From CAZVGZ01 sp964627605 (lineage in GTDB: Bacteria; Latescibacterota; MWCZ01; CAZVGZ01), in contig CAZVGZ010000012.1 of NCBI GenBank assembly GCA_964627605.1, positions 1 to 64,000 of the forward strand: a stretch of DNA of 64,000 nt. Direction: 5' to 3'. Of this stretch, positions 52,691 through 62,545 are shown piece after piece. Each line of letters starts with the position of its first letter. The first letter of the stretch is position 1. Made by a program: the position numbers and the translations under genes. The notes below the pieces were generated by a model, which was not told where the DNA came from, made no database searches, and saw nothing but the letters and a program-made list of their open reading frames with translations.

Positions 52691-53923
52691 CTAGAAATTG
52701 GGCTGCCGCTTTTGCTTGAACGCTTTGATGCCTTCCTTAGCATCATCAGTCATCAGGCATCGCATATACGCTTCGGTATCGCGGACGTAACTGCTTTTCG
52801 TCCACGGCCCCTCATCGGCGTGAATGAGGTTCTTTGTCTCTCTCAAGGCTATTGGCGGCATCGAAAGAAGCCGCTCTGACACCGCCCTGGCGCGCTCCAT
52901 GAGCTGATTTTGGGGCACTACCTCGTTCACCAAGCCCCAATCAAGCGCCTGTTTGGCTGTAATCGGCTCAGCGGTGAGGCACATCTTCAGCGCACGCGCT
53001 TTCCCAACGAGTGCCGTCAGTTGCGCGATCCCGTAGCCCGGTGCCCATCCCAGAGCGATCTCAGGCATTCCGAAACGCGCCATCTGCCCGGCTATGCGCA
53101 TATCACAAGCCACCGCACAAACGCAGCCTGCACCCAACGCATCTCCGTTAATCGCGCCGATCACTACTTGCGGAAGACTCTCGAAGCCTAGATATATCTG
53201 AGCCTGCTCTAGACTCAATTCGCGCACCTCTTCAGTGGTCAGTGACGCCAGTTCTTTGACATCGTCCCCTGCGCAGAACGCCGAACCGGAGCCGGTGACG
53301 ATCACCACACGGACATCGTCGGGATGACCCTTTAGCCACGACAACACATTTTGCCACTCATCGGTCATCTGCTGATTGACGGCGTTGAGCGACTGTGGTC
53401 GGTTGAGGGTGATGGTGGCTGTCTGACCTGCTACCGCTACTGAAATGGTAACCAGTTGAGGCAGGTTACCGCCGATTACTGCCACATCGTCGGAGTTGAG
53501 ATCATCCTGCGGCTGCATCTCGTCTGAACGACCAGACTTGCGGGCGACCCTGTTTTGGAACCTGCTGAGTTCAATCACCGCACGACGATGAGCGCCGCTG
53601 CCGATCTGTTCATACTGGTCATATGCTGACACCTCAAAATCGACCACAGTGCCTTCAATCGAGGTGACTGTGGCGACCGCCCTCACCTCCCCACCCACCA
53701 GCGTCGCAGCGGTGTGCTATATGTCCATCGACATTCCCACCGGCTCTTCACCTGGTTCCAGATTGTCTGCGATGGCAGCTCTGGCGGCGTGCTCCATCAG
53801 GTCTATCATCGACGGCGTGGAAAACACCGCGACGCCACCACCAGTACCAAGGCGGATTGAGTGGGCGTCGCCAACCGTGAGCGAAACCTCTCCTGTCTGT
53901 CCGACCCCTATGGGTTCTCTCAT
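52691..53923 (-). pseudogene. Thioesterase-crotonase fusion with internal amber stop
   Basis: One long frame from ATG 53923 with TAG at codon 69 (53719-53717). The front part is a hot-dog thioesterase like fluoroacetyl-CoA thioesterase FlK: Thr36, Glu44 and His70 have the same spacing (8 and 26) as the FlK triad Thr42, Glu50, His76, and His70 directly follows the stop (relatives have DISHTAAT, here DI-stop-HTAAT). From about residue 150 an enoyl-CoA hydratase/isomerase domain follows (LNRPQSLNAVNQQM; GSGSAFCAGDDVKEL; INGDALGAGC; ITAKQALDWGLVNEV). The crotonase part could be translated from an internal start. Confidence 0.78.
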
Positions 53924-53968
53924 ACCATCTTGCCTATCGTTCTGTCGCTCCAGCTATCGCCGCCGTGA

Positions 53969-55090
53969 TTACGACATCACCGTCTCAGGGTTGAGCCCTG
54001 CCAACTCGTCCAGCACAAAGATCCCATCCTGACGAACCAGAACTCCGTCGAAGAACATCTCGCCGCCGCCGTGACCCTCGTCTTGGAGCATCACCATATC
54101 CCAATGGACCTGGGAGCGGTTGGAGTTGTCCGCTTCGTCATAGGCGTTGCCTGGCGTGAAATGAAACGATCCAGCGATCTTTTCGTCAAACAGCGGGTCC
54201 AGCAGCGGTTCGGTGATGTAGGGGTTGCACCCGATGGCGAACTCGCCGATGTACCGAGCGCCTTCGTCGGTGTCCAGAATACTGTTTAGCGCTTCGGTTT
54301 TGTCTCCAGCCGATGCCTCGACAATCTTACCGGCCTCGAACGATAGTGTAATATTCTCGAACGTTATGCCCTGGTTGATGGTCTTGGCATTGAACGAGAT
54401 TGTACCGCTGACGGAGTCCTTCACCGGGCTAGTAAACACCTCACCGTCAGGGATATTTCTGTCGCCACCACAACTTACCGTGGGGATACCAGCGATGGAA
54501 AAGCGAAGATCGGTGCCAGAGCCGACTATTCTTACTTCGTCTGTTCTATCCAGAAGCTCCACAAGCGGTGCCATCGCATTGGACATCTTTTCGTAGTCCA
54601 TTGTGCAGACCTGAAAATAGAAATCCTCAAACGCTTCGGTGCTCATTGAAGCCTGCTGTGCCATCGACGGCGTCGGGTATCTGAGGACCACCCATTTCGT
54701 CTCGCGGACGCGAATCTCGGTGTGGACCGGATGCCACCAGTGCTTTTTATAGAGGCTCATCTGCTCGTTCGAGACATCAGAGAGTTCGGTGACGTTTAGA
54801 GTTCCTCTGACCCCGATGTAGGCGTCTGCTTTCTCCATCCGGTACTTCTCAATGTCTCCGATCATTGCCATCTGCGGCTCTTCGGCGGACATGTACAGCT
54901 CTCTTAGGACCCTGTTGTGCTTGAGGCTCACCATCGGTCTCGCGCCCCTGGCGCTGGCAGCGCGCATGATGGAAACGACCAGTTCATCAGGAACATCAAA
55001 CGCTTCGATAAGTACGGTCTCACCTGGTTGGAGCTCTGTGGAGTGGCAGGTCAACACTTCTGCTAACCGGTCGAGACGTGGATCGTGCAT
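53969..55090 (-). CDS. M29-family aminopeptidase
   Basis: A 373-residue leucyl aminopeptidase of the thermophilic M29 family (AmpS/PepS), cytosolic dinuclear metal enzyme. N-terminal half: QPGETVLIEAFDVPDELV. Metal-ligand region: NIPDGEVFTSPVKDSVSG, EFAIGCNP, GSFHFTPG and SQVHWDMVM, which together supply the Glu and His ligands. ATG 55090 follows the mltG stop by eight bases. Peptide preference cannot be deduced. Confidence 0.88.
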   Translation of the reverse strand: MHDPRLDRLAEVLTCHSTELQPGETVLIEAFDVPDELVVSIMRAASARGARPMVSLKHNRVLRELYMSAEEPQMAMIGDIEKYRMEKADAYIGVRGTLNVTELSDVSNEQMSLYKKHWWHPVHTEIRVRETKWVVLRYPTPSMAQQASMSTEAFEDFYFQVCTMDYEKMSNAMAPLVELLDRTDEVRIVGSGTDLRFSIAGIPTVSCGGDRNIPDGEVFTSPVKDSVSGTISFNAKTINQGITFENITLSFEAGKIVEASAGDKTEALNSILDTDEGARYIGEFAIGCNPYITEPLLDPLFDEKIAGSFHFTPGNAYDEADNSNRSQVHWDMVMLQDEGHGGGEMFFDGVLVRQDGIFVLDELAGLNPETVMS

Positions 55091-55098
55091 AGCGAAGA

Positions 55099-56337
55099 CT
55101 ATCCTTTGGCTGCCGTGCGTCGTTGCGCTCGGCGCATCTCAAGATATATGCGGCGACTCTTTTTCTTGGCTCGGTTGTGTTGGCGAAGGGTGCGGCTGAA
55201 TGTGTGAGTGCCGTCCCAGTTCGCTACAAAATATACGTAGTCAGTGGAGTCAGGCCAGAGCGCTGCTTCAATGGCCTCCGCTCCAGGACTACAGATCGGC
55301 CCTGGCGGCAGCCCCTCGTAAAGATAGGTGTTGTACGGCGAGTCGATTGTCACGTCCCTGGTGCTGAGCCACTGCTTTTTGCGGGCGGTGGCTGTGATGT
55401 ATTTGACTGTCGGGTCCGACCCCAGGAGCATGTTGCGCTCAAGGCGCGTGTGGAACACTTGTGAAATAATCGCTTTTTCACCGGTGGTCTGCGCCTCTTT
55501 TTCAACGATCGACGCCAGAGTAAGAACCTGATGCACCGACATGCCCAAGGAGTCGGCCTGCGCTCGCCACTCTTGGGTAACGATCGCATCAAATCTCTCA
55601 ACCATGCGGACTATCACCTGCTTGGCGCTCATGTGCTCGCCAAACGAGTAGGTATCAGGAAACAGATACCCTTCAAGCGATGCGGAATCCGATCCCAAAG
55701 AGCTAGAGAACAGGCTGTCGAAAGCCAGATCAGCAACCTCCGCAGAATCGATGTTTTTCAGACTGTTGCCTAATACGCCGGCTGTCTCTGGTATCGTCAG
55801 GCCCTCGCGGACGGTTACGCGATGGAGGATCGCGCCGCCTTTGAGTAGCTGGCTCAAAATCCGGTCGGTGGGCCACGACTGGTCGATCTCGTGAATCCCG
55901 GCGCGAAGATTCTGTCCCGAACCATCATACCGGGCGCGAAGCCGGAAAAAAGTGGCGCTGCGGATCAGGCCCATACTCTCAAGCCGCTTGGATACAGTCA
56001 GGGCGGTCATCCCGTTATCTATTTGGAAACTTGAGAGGTTTGCGACGTCCGACACCGGGCTGTTGAGGTGATTTGAGACCAGCGTCGCCGCGACACCACC
56101 GACAGCAACAGAGATCACCCCCGCCCCCAACCCCCAAACCCATACCCGCCTTTTATTCACGATCCCCGTCCCCTCAGAACTCACGGGGTCGCCTGCAAGG
56201 AGTAATCGCACTCGGTGGAGCGCCACCACAAAGAGCAACAACAGCCGGAAAACTGCCAAAAGCGGCGTGAGGATCAGAATCCACAATAGCGACAGAGCTG
56301 TCGCCGCCGCCATTTTGAAGAAGCCGCTACCCTGCAT
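55099..56337 (-). CDS. mltG: Endolytic transglycosylase MltG
   Basis: A 412-residue MltG, which cleaves nascent peptidoglycan strands at the inner membrane. The catalytic glutamate lies in TLASIVEKEAQ, and the YceG signatures EGYLFPDTYSF, LGSDPTVKY, SPYNTYLYEGLPPGPICSPG are complete, with LysM-like DNGMTALTVSKRLESMGLI before them. The N-terminus is longer than usual: two hydrophobic segments (about 8-42, then 67-88), of which the second is the normal anchor. The start may therefore be further in. ATG 56337 overlaps ruvX by 11 bases. Confidence 0.92.
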   Translation of the reverse strand: MQGSGFFKMAAATALSLLWILILTPLLAVFRLLLLFVVALHRVRLLLAGDPVSSEGTGIVNKRRVWVWGLGAGVISVAVGGVAATLVSNHLNSPVSDVANLSSFQIDNGMTALTVSKRLESMGLIRSATFFRLRARYDGSGQNLRAGIHEIDQSWPTDRILSQLLKGGAILHRVTVREGLTIPETAGVLGNSLKNIDSAEVADLAFDSLFSSSLGSDSASLEGYLFPDTYSFGEHMSAKQVIVRMVERFDAIVTQEWRAQADSLGMSVHQVLTLASIVEKEAQTTGEKAIISQVFHTRLERNMLLGSDPTVKYITATARKKQWLSTRDVTIDSPYNTYLYEGLPPGPICSPGAEAIEAALWPDSTDYVYFVANWDGTHTFSRTLRQHNRAKKKSRRIYLEMRRAQRRTAAKG

Positions 56338-56806
56338 GGCCCTTTAGGTAGTCCCGCAGAATCAGCACAGCAGCCCTCTGGTCAACCACCTGCTTTGAGC
56401 GGATTGCGCGACGCTTACCTCGGCTTTTGCGTCGCTGCCCGTCCATCGCCGCCACCGCAAACGCCTCCTCAGCCGCTGCGGCTTCTATCATCTCTTGCTC
56501 GGCTGCCCAGCTTGTCAGCCCCTCGTCCATGAAAACGACGGGCACTGAAACCTGGGTTTCGAGCGCTTCGGCGAACTTTCTGGTAATCAGAGTCTGCTCT
56601 GACTCTCCACCGTCGAGATGAAGCGGCAAGCCGACTACGATTGTTTTTAGGTCGTCCAGCTCTTGCACCAATCCCACGATCTGCCGCACAGCGTCTTTAG
56701 TGCCGGTGACAATAAGCGTTGGCCTTGGATGGGCATCTATCCCAAGCGGATCGCTCACTGCGATGCCTACCCGCCTGGTTCCATAATCAACACCCAGAAT
56801 AGACAT
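56327..56806 (-). CDS. ruvX: Holliday junction resolvase-like protein (YqgF)
   Basis: A 159-residue RNase H-fold protein of the YqgF/RuvX family, implicated in pre-16S rRNA processing and resolvase-like activity. GVDYGTRRVGIAVSDPLG holds the first catalytic Asp, VVGLPLHLDGGES and FMDEGLTSWAAE the others, and DQRAAVLILRDYL ends it. A basic insertion (about 121-138, GQRRKSRGKRR) precedes the end. Overlaps the nudix gene by 20 bases. Confidence 0.92.
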   Translation of the reverse strand: MSILGVDYGTRRVGIAVSDPLGIDAHPRPTLIVTGTKDAVRQIVGLVQELDDLKTIVVGLPLHLDGGESEQTLITRKFAEALETQVSVPVVFMDEGLTSWAAEQEMIEAAAAEEAFAVAAMDGQRRKSRGKRRAIRSKQVVDQRAAVLILRDYLKGHAG

Positions 56807-57380
56807 GGGCGTAAACTCCTGACCTGATCTCGTTCAACACTTCTCTGTGGGCGGTAAACGCGACATTGGCTGGGGGCGATCTAAGATCAAACCATCGGGC
56901 GTCTGATGCGTCATCCCCAGCTTTGAGGTCACCGCTCCATCCATCGACCCAATAGACTATAAACAGCGCATGTGTTCTGGGGTCATCTGTGCCGGTCTTG
57001 ACATCCAGCATCACCGGCGGACCCTCCAAAACCAAAGCTGTCTCTTCGGCTATCTCCCTGGCAAGAGTATCTTGAGGACGCTCCCCATACTCCATGAACC
57101 CGGCTGGAAGGCACCAGTCACCGAGATACGGCTCTATAGCCCTCTCAACAAGTAGCACCTTGCCACTTTCTACGAGTACTCCACCTACGGCGGGGGACGG
57201 ATTTACGTAGTAGACGAAACCGCAGTCTTGGCAAATAGGCCGCCGAACATCACCGTCGCTCTTTATAGCCAGTCCGCCACCGCACTTGGGGCAGAACCGG
57301 TAGTCTGGCAGCGGGTAGAGCGCGCCATCCAGAGCGCGAATAGTGTTGTCGCTACCGCGTTCGCCAGGAGTTTCTACCAT
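56787..57380 (-). CDS. NUDIX hydrolase with zinc ribbon
   Basis: A 197-residue NUDIX enzyme with N-terminal zinc ribbon (CPKCGG ... CQDCG, about 30-53), the NudC/ADP-ribose-pyrophosphatase-like arrangement. The Nudix box is GFMEYGERPQDTLAREIAEE, intact in its Glu residues; the usual EExGU is EETALV, with Ala in place of Gly. Likely cleaves nucleoside diphosphate compounds such as NADH or ADP-ribose. Overlaps ruvX and lies 22 bases after cysE. Confidence 0.86.
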   Translation of the reverse strand: MVETPGERGSDNTIRALDGALYPLPDYRFCPKCGGGLAIKSDGDVRRPICQDCGFVYYVNPSPAVGGVLVESGKVLLVERAIEPYLGDWCLPAGFMEYGERPQDTLAREIAEETALVLEGPPVMLDVKTGTDDPRTHALFIVYWVDGWSGDLKAGDDASDARWFDLRSPPANVAFTAHREVLNEIRSGVYAHVYSGC

Positions 57381-57402
57381 CCACCCCTTATCCGTTTCGC
57401 AT

Positions 57403-58053
57403 TCAAGCCCTCGGCTCTGAGTTTCTCCACTTGGCGACCTCCTCCTCCGCTGAGAGAATCTCCCTGTGAAGAGCGTCCAACCGCTGTATTATCGGATCAG
57501 GCAGATCGCTGTGGTCGAGCTCGTTCATCACTATACGTTTGCCTTTGTGTCGGACCACCCGGCCTCTGACACCCACCACAGTGCTGTCTGGAGGAACGTC
57601 GTCCAACACCACCGTATTGGCTCCGATAAGAACATTGTCGCCAATGGTGATGTTCCCCAAGATTTTGGCTCCAGCTCCCACCACAATCCCATTTGCCAGG
57701 GTTGGATGGCGCTTGCCGGTCTCTTTCCCGGTGCCCCCCAATGTCACCCCCTGAAACAGGGTGCAGTCGTCACCTATCTCCGCAGTCTCACCGATAACTA
57801 TCCCCATCCCGTGATCGATGAAAAACCCAGCGCCTATCCTGGCGGCTGGATGGATTTCAATGCCGGTGACAAAACGGGCGACCTGCGAGATCAGCCGAGG
57901 GATAAACGGCAGACCCCACTTTGAAAGAGTATGGGCTATCCTGTGCGCCCAAAGGGCGTGAAGGCCCGCATAGGTAAAGACGACCTCGAACAGCCCCCAG
58001 AAACCTCTGGCAGCAGGGTCTCGGTCGAACACCGCCTTAATGTCACGAAACAT
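57403..58053 (-). CDS. cysE: Serine O-acetyltransferase
   Basis: A 216-residue CysE making O-acetylserine for cysteine synthesis. N-terminal helices (YAGLHALWAHRIAHTL), then left-handed beta-helix hexapeptide repeats: EIHPAARIGAGFFIDHGMG, IVIGETAEIGDDCTLFQGV, LGNITIGDNVLIGANTVV. The substrate residues of DHGMG and the GKRHP loop are present. It heads the minus-strand operon and complements the cysM-JAMM pair at 38919. Confidence 0.93.
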   Translation of the reverse strand: MFRDIKAVFDRDPAARGFWGLFEVVFTYAGLHALWAHRIAHTLSKWGLPFIPRLISQVARFVTGIEIHPAARIGAGFFIDHGMGIVIGETAEIGDDCTLFQGVTLGGTGKETGKRHPTLANGIVVGAGAKILGNITIGDNVLIGANTVVLDDVPPDSTVVGVRGRVVRHKGKRIVMNELDHSDLPDPIIQRLDALHREILSAEEEVAKWRNSEPRA

Positions 58054-58273
58054 TATAGAGACCTGCTCTTAGCTTGAAATCACCAGCACAGCATAGAAAA
58101 ATACTCTCACAGGTGGCCGTTCTCAACGCTCCGAGTGTCCATCGCCGTGTCAGCGGCTGCCGAACCGGGTTGATCCCGACATTCGTTTTGACAAGCTCGT
58201 GACCCAATTCATTACCTTCTAATGCCACGAACCGACACCGTAGCCATCCAAAAACGCAAGGCCAGAGGGCTGT

Positions 58274-59722
58274 ATGACTGTGCCGCTCATTTTTGACGAA
58301 TCGAGGCCCGGACGAACCGGTGCTAGCTTCCCCAAGCCAGAGGTTCCGGTCCGTCCTATAGACGAACTGATACCGCCCAAGTTCCTTAGATCGACACCAC
58401 TCAGGTTGCCAGAGGTCAGTGAAGGCACCGCCGTAAGGCATTTTACACGCCTGTCGGTGATGAATCACCACATCGACAAAGACATCTATCCGCTCGGATC
58501 GTGCACAATGAAATACAACCCCAAAATAAACGAGAGGATCGCTCGGCTTCCCACAATCGCGTCTGCTCATCCGCTATCTCCACCAGAATTCGCCCAGGGA
58601 CCTCTGCGATTGATCTACGAGCTAGGGGAGCTGCTGAAATCGATAACCGGTTTTGATGCGATTACTCTACAGCCTGCGGCAGGGGCGCAGAGCGAACTGA
58701 CCGGGCTGCTGGTAATACGAGCCTATCACCACTCCCGGAACAACACCAAGACGCACATGCTGCAGCCGGACTCTGCCCATGGAACAAATCCGGCGAGCGC
58801 GACGCTAGCTGGCTACGACAGCGTCTCGATCCCCACCAATTCCGAAGGCCTCGTGGACCTGGATGCGCTCAAGAAAGCCGTCAACGACGAGACTGCGGGG
58901 CTGATGATTACGAACCCTAATACATTAGGGCTGTTTGAGAAAGATATTGAAGAGATAGCCGAAGTGATCCACAGTGTTGATGGGCTGATATATATGGACG
59001 GGGCGAACCTCAACGCAATTCTGTCCATCGCCATACCAGCTCTCACCGGTGTCGATATGGTTCATGTGAATCTCCACAAAACGTTTTCGACACCCCACGG
59101 TGGCGGCGGCCCTGGGGGTGGTTGTCTGGCTGTCACAGGATCGCTGGGGAAATTTCTGCCAACCCCGAGAGTTGTTGAGTCCGATGGTCGATACGATCTG
59201 TCGTGGGATGCGCCACAGAGCGTTGGAAAAATTCACGGGTTTTGGGGTAATGTAGGCGTCATGACGAGGGCGTACGCCTACATAAGGATGATGGGTGCTG
59301 AAGGGCTTGCTCGCATATCAAAAACAGCGATCATAAACGCCAACTATCTGCGCTGCAAGCTGAAACATGTCATGGCGCTTCCCTACGACCGCCCGTGCAT
59401 GCACGAGGTCGTGTTTTCGGGTTCGCGCCAGAAAGCCAAGAGTGTCGGGATGCTCGACATCGCCAAGCGGGTGCTCGATTTTGGCGTCTATGCCCCAACG
59501 GTATACTTTCCTCTGGTCGTCCCTGAAGCGATGATGATCGAACCTACGGAGAGCGAGACCAGAGAGACACTGGACAGGTTTGCTGAGATCATCGAACAGA
59601 TCGCAGCCGAGGTCGATTCCGATAGTGAGGTCGTTCTTACAGCACCTCACAACACCCCTGTGGGCAGACTGGACGAGGTTCGCGCCGCCCGCAGCCCAGA
59701 CCTGCGCCACGATTTTGGCTAG
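58274..59722 (+). CDS. gcvPB: Glycine dehydrogenase (decarboxylating) subunit 2
   Basis: A 482-residue C-terminal half of the P-protein in two-subunit glycine cleavage systems. Features: YPLGSCTMKYNPKINE, QPAAGAQSELTGLL, SAHGTNPASATLAGY, and the PLP lysine in NLHKTFSTPHGGGGPG. ATG 58274 has AGAGGG upstream. The first subunit (gcvPA), the T and H proteins and any glycine riboswitch are not in the window; the 220-base spacer towards cysE shows a TTGACA at 58188 without a convincing -10 box. Confidence 0.92.
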   Translation: MTVPLIFDESRPGRTGASFPKPEVPVRPIDELIPPKFLRSTPLRLPEVSEGTAVRHFTRLSVMNHHIDKDIYPLGSCTMKYNPKINERIARLPTIASAHPLSPPEFAQGPLRLIYELGELLKSITGFDAITLQPAAGAQSELTGLLVIRAYHHSRNNTKTHMLQPDSAHGTNPASATLAGYDSVSIPTNSEGLVDLDALKKAVNDETAGLMITNPNTLGLFEKDIEEIAEVIHSVDGLIYMDGANLNAILSIAIPALTGVDMVHVNLHKTFSTPHGGGGPGGGCLAVTGSLGKFLPTPRVVESDGRYDLSWDAPQSVGKIHGFWGNVGVMTRAYAYIRMMGAEGLARISKTAIINANYLRCKLKHVMALPYDRPCMHEVVFSGSRQKAKSVGMLDIAKRVLDFGVYAPTVYFPLVVPEAMMIEPTESETRETLDRFAEIIEQIAAEVDSDSEVVLTAPHNTPVGRLDEVRAARSPDLRHDFG

Positions 59723-59788
59723 ATAACCTCTACCACTTTGGTCGAAAATCTGAACGTCAACCGCCGAGTTCAACTACGGTCAGAGAAG

Positions 59789-60802
59789 ATGAAAGAAAAA
59801 ATTTCCGGCGATCAGGTACGTGGTGTTATCACGATGTCGGATGTCCTTGTGGTCTGCCACCACGCTCTTCTTGCTCTTGCAAACGGCCAAGCGAAAAATC
59901 CGCCGCGCAAACAGAGCATCACAGAAGATGGCTTTCACCTGGAGATGAGCGCCGAAATTAGAGTCGCCGACGGGAGACTGTTGGCCAGCGGAAAGAAAGT
60001 CATAGACGAGCGCAACGCTTCCGACGCCGAAAGAGGTCGTGCGCTTGGGGTACGCGAGGCTGCGGTTGTTCTCGACAACCCTGCGACGGGTCAGCCAGCC
60101 TTCACGGTAGATGCCGAAACAATAACGAACTGGCGAACCGGTGCAGTAGCAGCGTTAGCAGCAGGCTACCTGACCAGCGGTCCGGTGAGCCGTGTAGCCA
60201 TTGTGGGAACAGGCAGGACAGCAGAATCGATCGCTATGGGGGTGGACGAACAGCTCCGTCCAGATTTAATTAGCGCCACGAGCCGGACCAGCGAGCGATG
60301 CCGTGCTTTCATTGATGATATTACCCCTTTGGTTCACGCGGAACTGAAAGCAGATCAGAGCGATATCGGTGTTTTGACCCAGAGCGCCGATGTCGTGTTT
60401 GCCGCTGTACCATCTCCAACCCCCATCATTCTACACGAACATTTGGGTGGTGTCAGACATCTGGGTGTTATCGCTGGTGATCCCCGGACAAGACAGGTGT
60501 CCCACGAGGTGATGCGCGACGCGCTGGTCATTCCCGATCATTACGAGCAGGCGCAGGAGTCAGGTGAGTTTATCCACGCCATTGACATCGGCGAACTGGA
60601 ACACTTCGGTCTGCATTCAAACGATGACGGCGCTGTGTTTACGGTGGCTGATGCAGCAGCGGAACGGATACCTCAGTCGGGTGAGATGACGCTTGCGTAT
60701 TTCACCGGCCTGGGGCTGTTTGACGTGGCGTTGGGCGCTTTGGTGGTGAACCGCACTGTCGGGGGTTTTGACGACGTGGTGACTCTGATGGGCCTACATT
60801 AG
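59789..60802 (+). CDS. Ornithine cyclodeaminase / mu-crystallin family protein
   Basis: A 337-residue NAD(P)-binding protein of the OCD/mu-crystallin family, which includes ornithine cyclodeaminase, alanine dehydrogenase and ketimine reductases. The Rossmann motif is VAIVGTGRTAESIA (about 155), preceded by NWRTGAVAALAAGYL and followed by SADVVFAAVPSPTPII. N-terminal substrate-domain residues are less conserved than in true OCD. ATG 59789 is preferred over TTG 59738. Follows gcvPB by 66 bases on the same strand. Confidence 0.82.
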   Translation: MKEKISGDQVRGVITMSDVLVVCHHALLALANGQAKNPPRKQSITEDGFHLEMSAEIRVADGRLLASGKKVIDERNASDAERGRALGVREAAVVLDNPATGQPAFTVDAETITNWRTGAVAALAAGYLTSGPVSRVAIVGTGRTAESIAMGVDEQLRPDLISATSRTSERCRAFIDDITPLVHAELKADQSDIGVLTQSADVVFAAVPSPTPIILHEHLGGVRHLGVIAGDPRTRQVSHEVMRDALVIPDHYEQAQESGEFIHAIDIGELEHFGLHSNDDGAVFTVADAAAERIPQSGEMTLAYFTGLGLFDVALGALVVNRTVGGFDDVVTLMGLH

Positions 60803-60938
60803 ATCGACCGACTGATCCCGCTGGATTGATGATCCTGAAACCTTCTCTGTGTTACTGAACTCCCTTCAGTCACAGTTTATATGTATCATTGCTGACTTGA
60901 TCTCCAAAACCGCCGGGGACGAATGCTTAGGAGGAATC

Positions 60939-61775
60939 GTGCGTACTAGCAAAACTGTACTGATCACCGCCATAGTCGCACTCGCCACAACTGTGCCATC
61001 ATGGGCGACTGACGTTAGCGGCGCAATCGGAAGCCAGACGTGGACACAATCGAACAGCCCCTATCAGTTGACAGGGGAGTCAACAATACCGATCCTTTTG
61101 GCGGATTGGCGGTGCTTGGTGCAAACACCCGCTTAGGAATTAGGCGCAGCGTTATGTCTGACAACACCAACCCCAATCGGCGTGGCGGCGGTCTGACCGT
61201 GGTTGGCGGTCGGGTGGTTGTTGACTCCTGCATTCTCTCCAAGAACATCAGCCATGTGCCCGACAATGACGTAGCACCGAATGATGGCGGAGGACTTAGG
61301 GGAGAGCAAGCGCATCTGATAATTCGCAACAGCCAGTTTGATGGTAACAGCGTAGGTGGTATATACGCTACGGACTCCACTTTTGTGATGGAAGACTGCT
61401 CGATAACTAACAACAGTGGCGGCGATGAAATTGCTGCTGGCGTGGACGCCCAGCTGACCATCGAGCAGTCTGTTGTGGCGCACGCCACATCCGCTGGCAG
61501 TGACGGTGGCGGGGGGAGGAGCGACTCCACAGTCGAGCTACTACATCATCGTAGTAGACACCAACTATACACCGTCGTGGGACACCACAGCGACTCTACA
61601 GCAGGCAACTGTGGCGCAGGCGTCCACAGACACACAGCGCGCTAGCGATCATGATGGGTCAGACAGTGGAGAGCTCATTTTCGAGATCAGATCTGAGCCG
61701 TTCAGCGGGGTCTACATAGTGAGAATGACCGCAGGTGATTACTTACAGACCCGACGAGTGGCGCTCGTGCGGTAG
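60939..61775 (+). pseudogene. Decayed secreted beta-helix protein
   Basis: Pieces of one secreted protein in several frames. GTG 60939 with AGGAGG four bases upstream starts a signal peptide (VLITAIVALATTVPSWA) and the onset GSQTWTQSNSPYQLTGE. Near 61080 the text shifts to another frame with beta-helix strands (GGGLTVVGGRVVVDSCIL, GGIYATDSTFVMEDCSI) up to about 61500, then to a third frame ending in the sorting-domain tail SGVYIVRMTAGDYLQTRRVA (stop 61775). The helix is far too short, so deletions accompany the frameshifts. Same protein type as the remnant at 44373. Confidence 0.72.
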
Positions 61776-61780
61776 GCGAG

Positions 61781-62518
61781 TTACTGTGGCGGCTTAGCGC
61801 TTCGCAATATCCCTGCGGAGCGCTCGGCGAATGGAGCGTCAGACGTCTCCAGCCGTTGGATCGCGCTCTGGTAATCATACATCACGCGTTGGTGAGCGAC
61901 ACTCCACAGTTCTCCATCCCAAGACACCAGCGCGTATGCTGCCCTGTGGTCCCCATCAAACGGCAGTCCTACCGATCCGATCGACGACAGACGTTGCCCT
62001 CGGACCTGACCTTCGACTGCAAAGTGGATGTGGCCGAACAGTATCAGGTTGGCGTTGGCATCACCGATCAACGTCCGAGTTTCTGTTGATGGGATGTCCA
62101 CCGGCCCAAACCCCAGCGGGGCGGACTCGACGTCTGTAGGCGATGCGTGTACCACCAGTAGATCGTCGTCTGGCGAACTGCCCCCTGGCGGCGTGATACG
62201 GTGATCGAACTCCAATCCTGCCAGGTACTGCATTCCTTTGTCCTCAATCCGCTCCCTCACCCAGACCATCGCCGGTTCGCCGAATTTCTCGTGCGACCCG
62301 TCTGTCAGATACCACTCTGTGTTTCCTCGGATTGTCGGCGCATCTAGTTCCAAAAGCAGCGCCAAGCAGCCGAAAGGCTCCAGCCCAAACGCCAGAAGAT
62401 CGCCAGCCACCACTATCTCATCAATGTTTTGGCTTTCGATGTTGTTCAACACCGCTTCCAATGCCGCCAGATTCCCGTGGATATCTGACAGAACCGCAAC
62501 TGTGCGTCCCTGTAACAC
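61781..62518 (-). CDS. Calcineurin-like phosphoesterase
   Basis: A 245-residue metallophosphoesterase of the YfcE/diadenosine-tetraphosphatase-like class. Motifs: LSDIHGNLAAL, VAGDLLAFG, GNTEWYL (in place of GNHD/E), VVHASP and LFGHIHFAVEG. These bind a dinuclear metal centre. The C-terminus is a short beta region plus helix. Converges with the beta-helix remnant, five bases between stops. Substrate unknown. Confidence 0.86.
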   Translation of the reverse strand: MLQGRTVAVLSDIHGNLAALEAVLNNIESQNIDEIVVAGDLLAFGLEPFGCLALLLELDAPTIRGNTEWYLTDGSHEKFGEPAMVWVRERIEDKGMQYLAGLEFDHRITPPGGSSPDDDLLVVHASPTDVESAPLGFGPVDIPSTETRTLIGDANANLILFGHIHFAVEGQVRGQRLSSIGSVGLPFDGDHRAAYALVSWDGELWSVAHQRVMYDYQSAIQRLETSDAPFAERSAGILRSAKPPQ

Positions 62519-62545
62519 TGTTCTGCATCCCCTGTCTTATAGATT

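Noticed and set aside
21127..53719. Reassignment of TAG to an amino acid, suggested by in-frame TAG in two genes
   Set aside because: Many intact genes (atpC, argS, atpE and others) end in TAG with the next gene following at once, and other broken genes have TAA or frameshifts.
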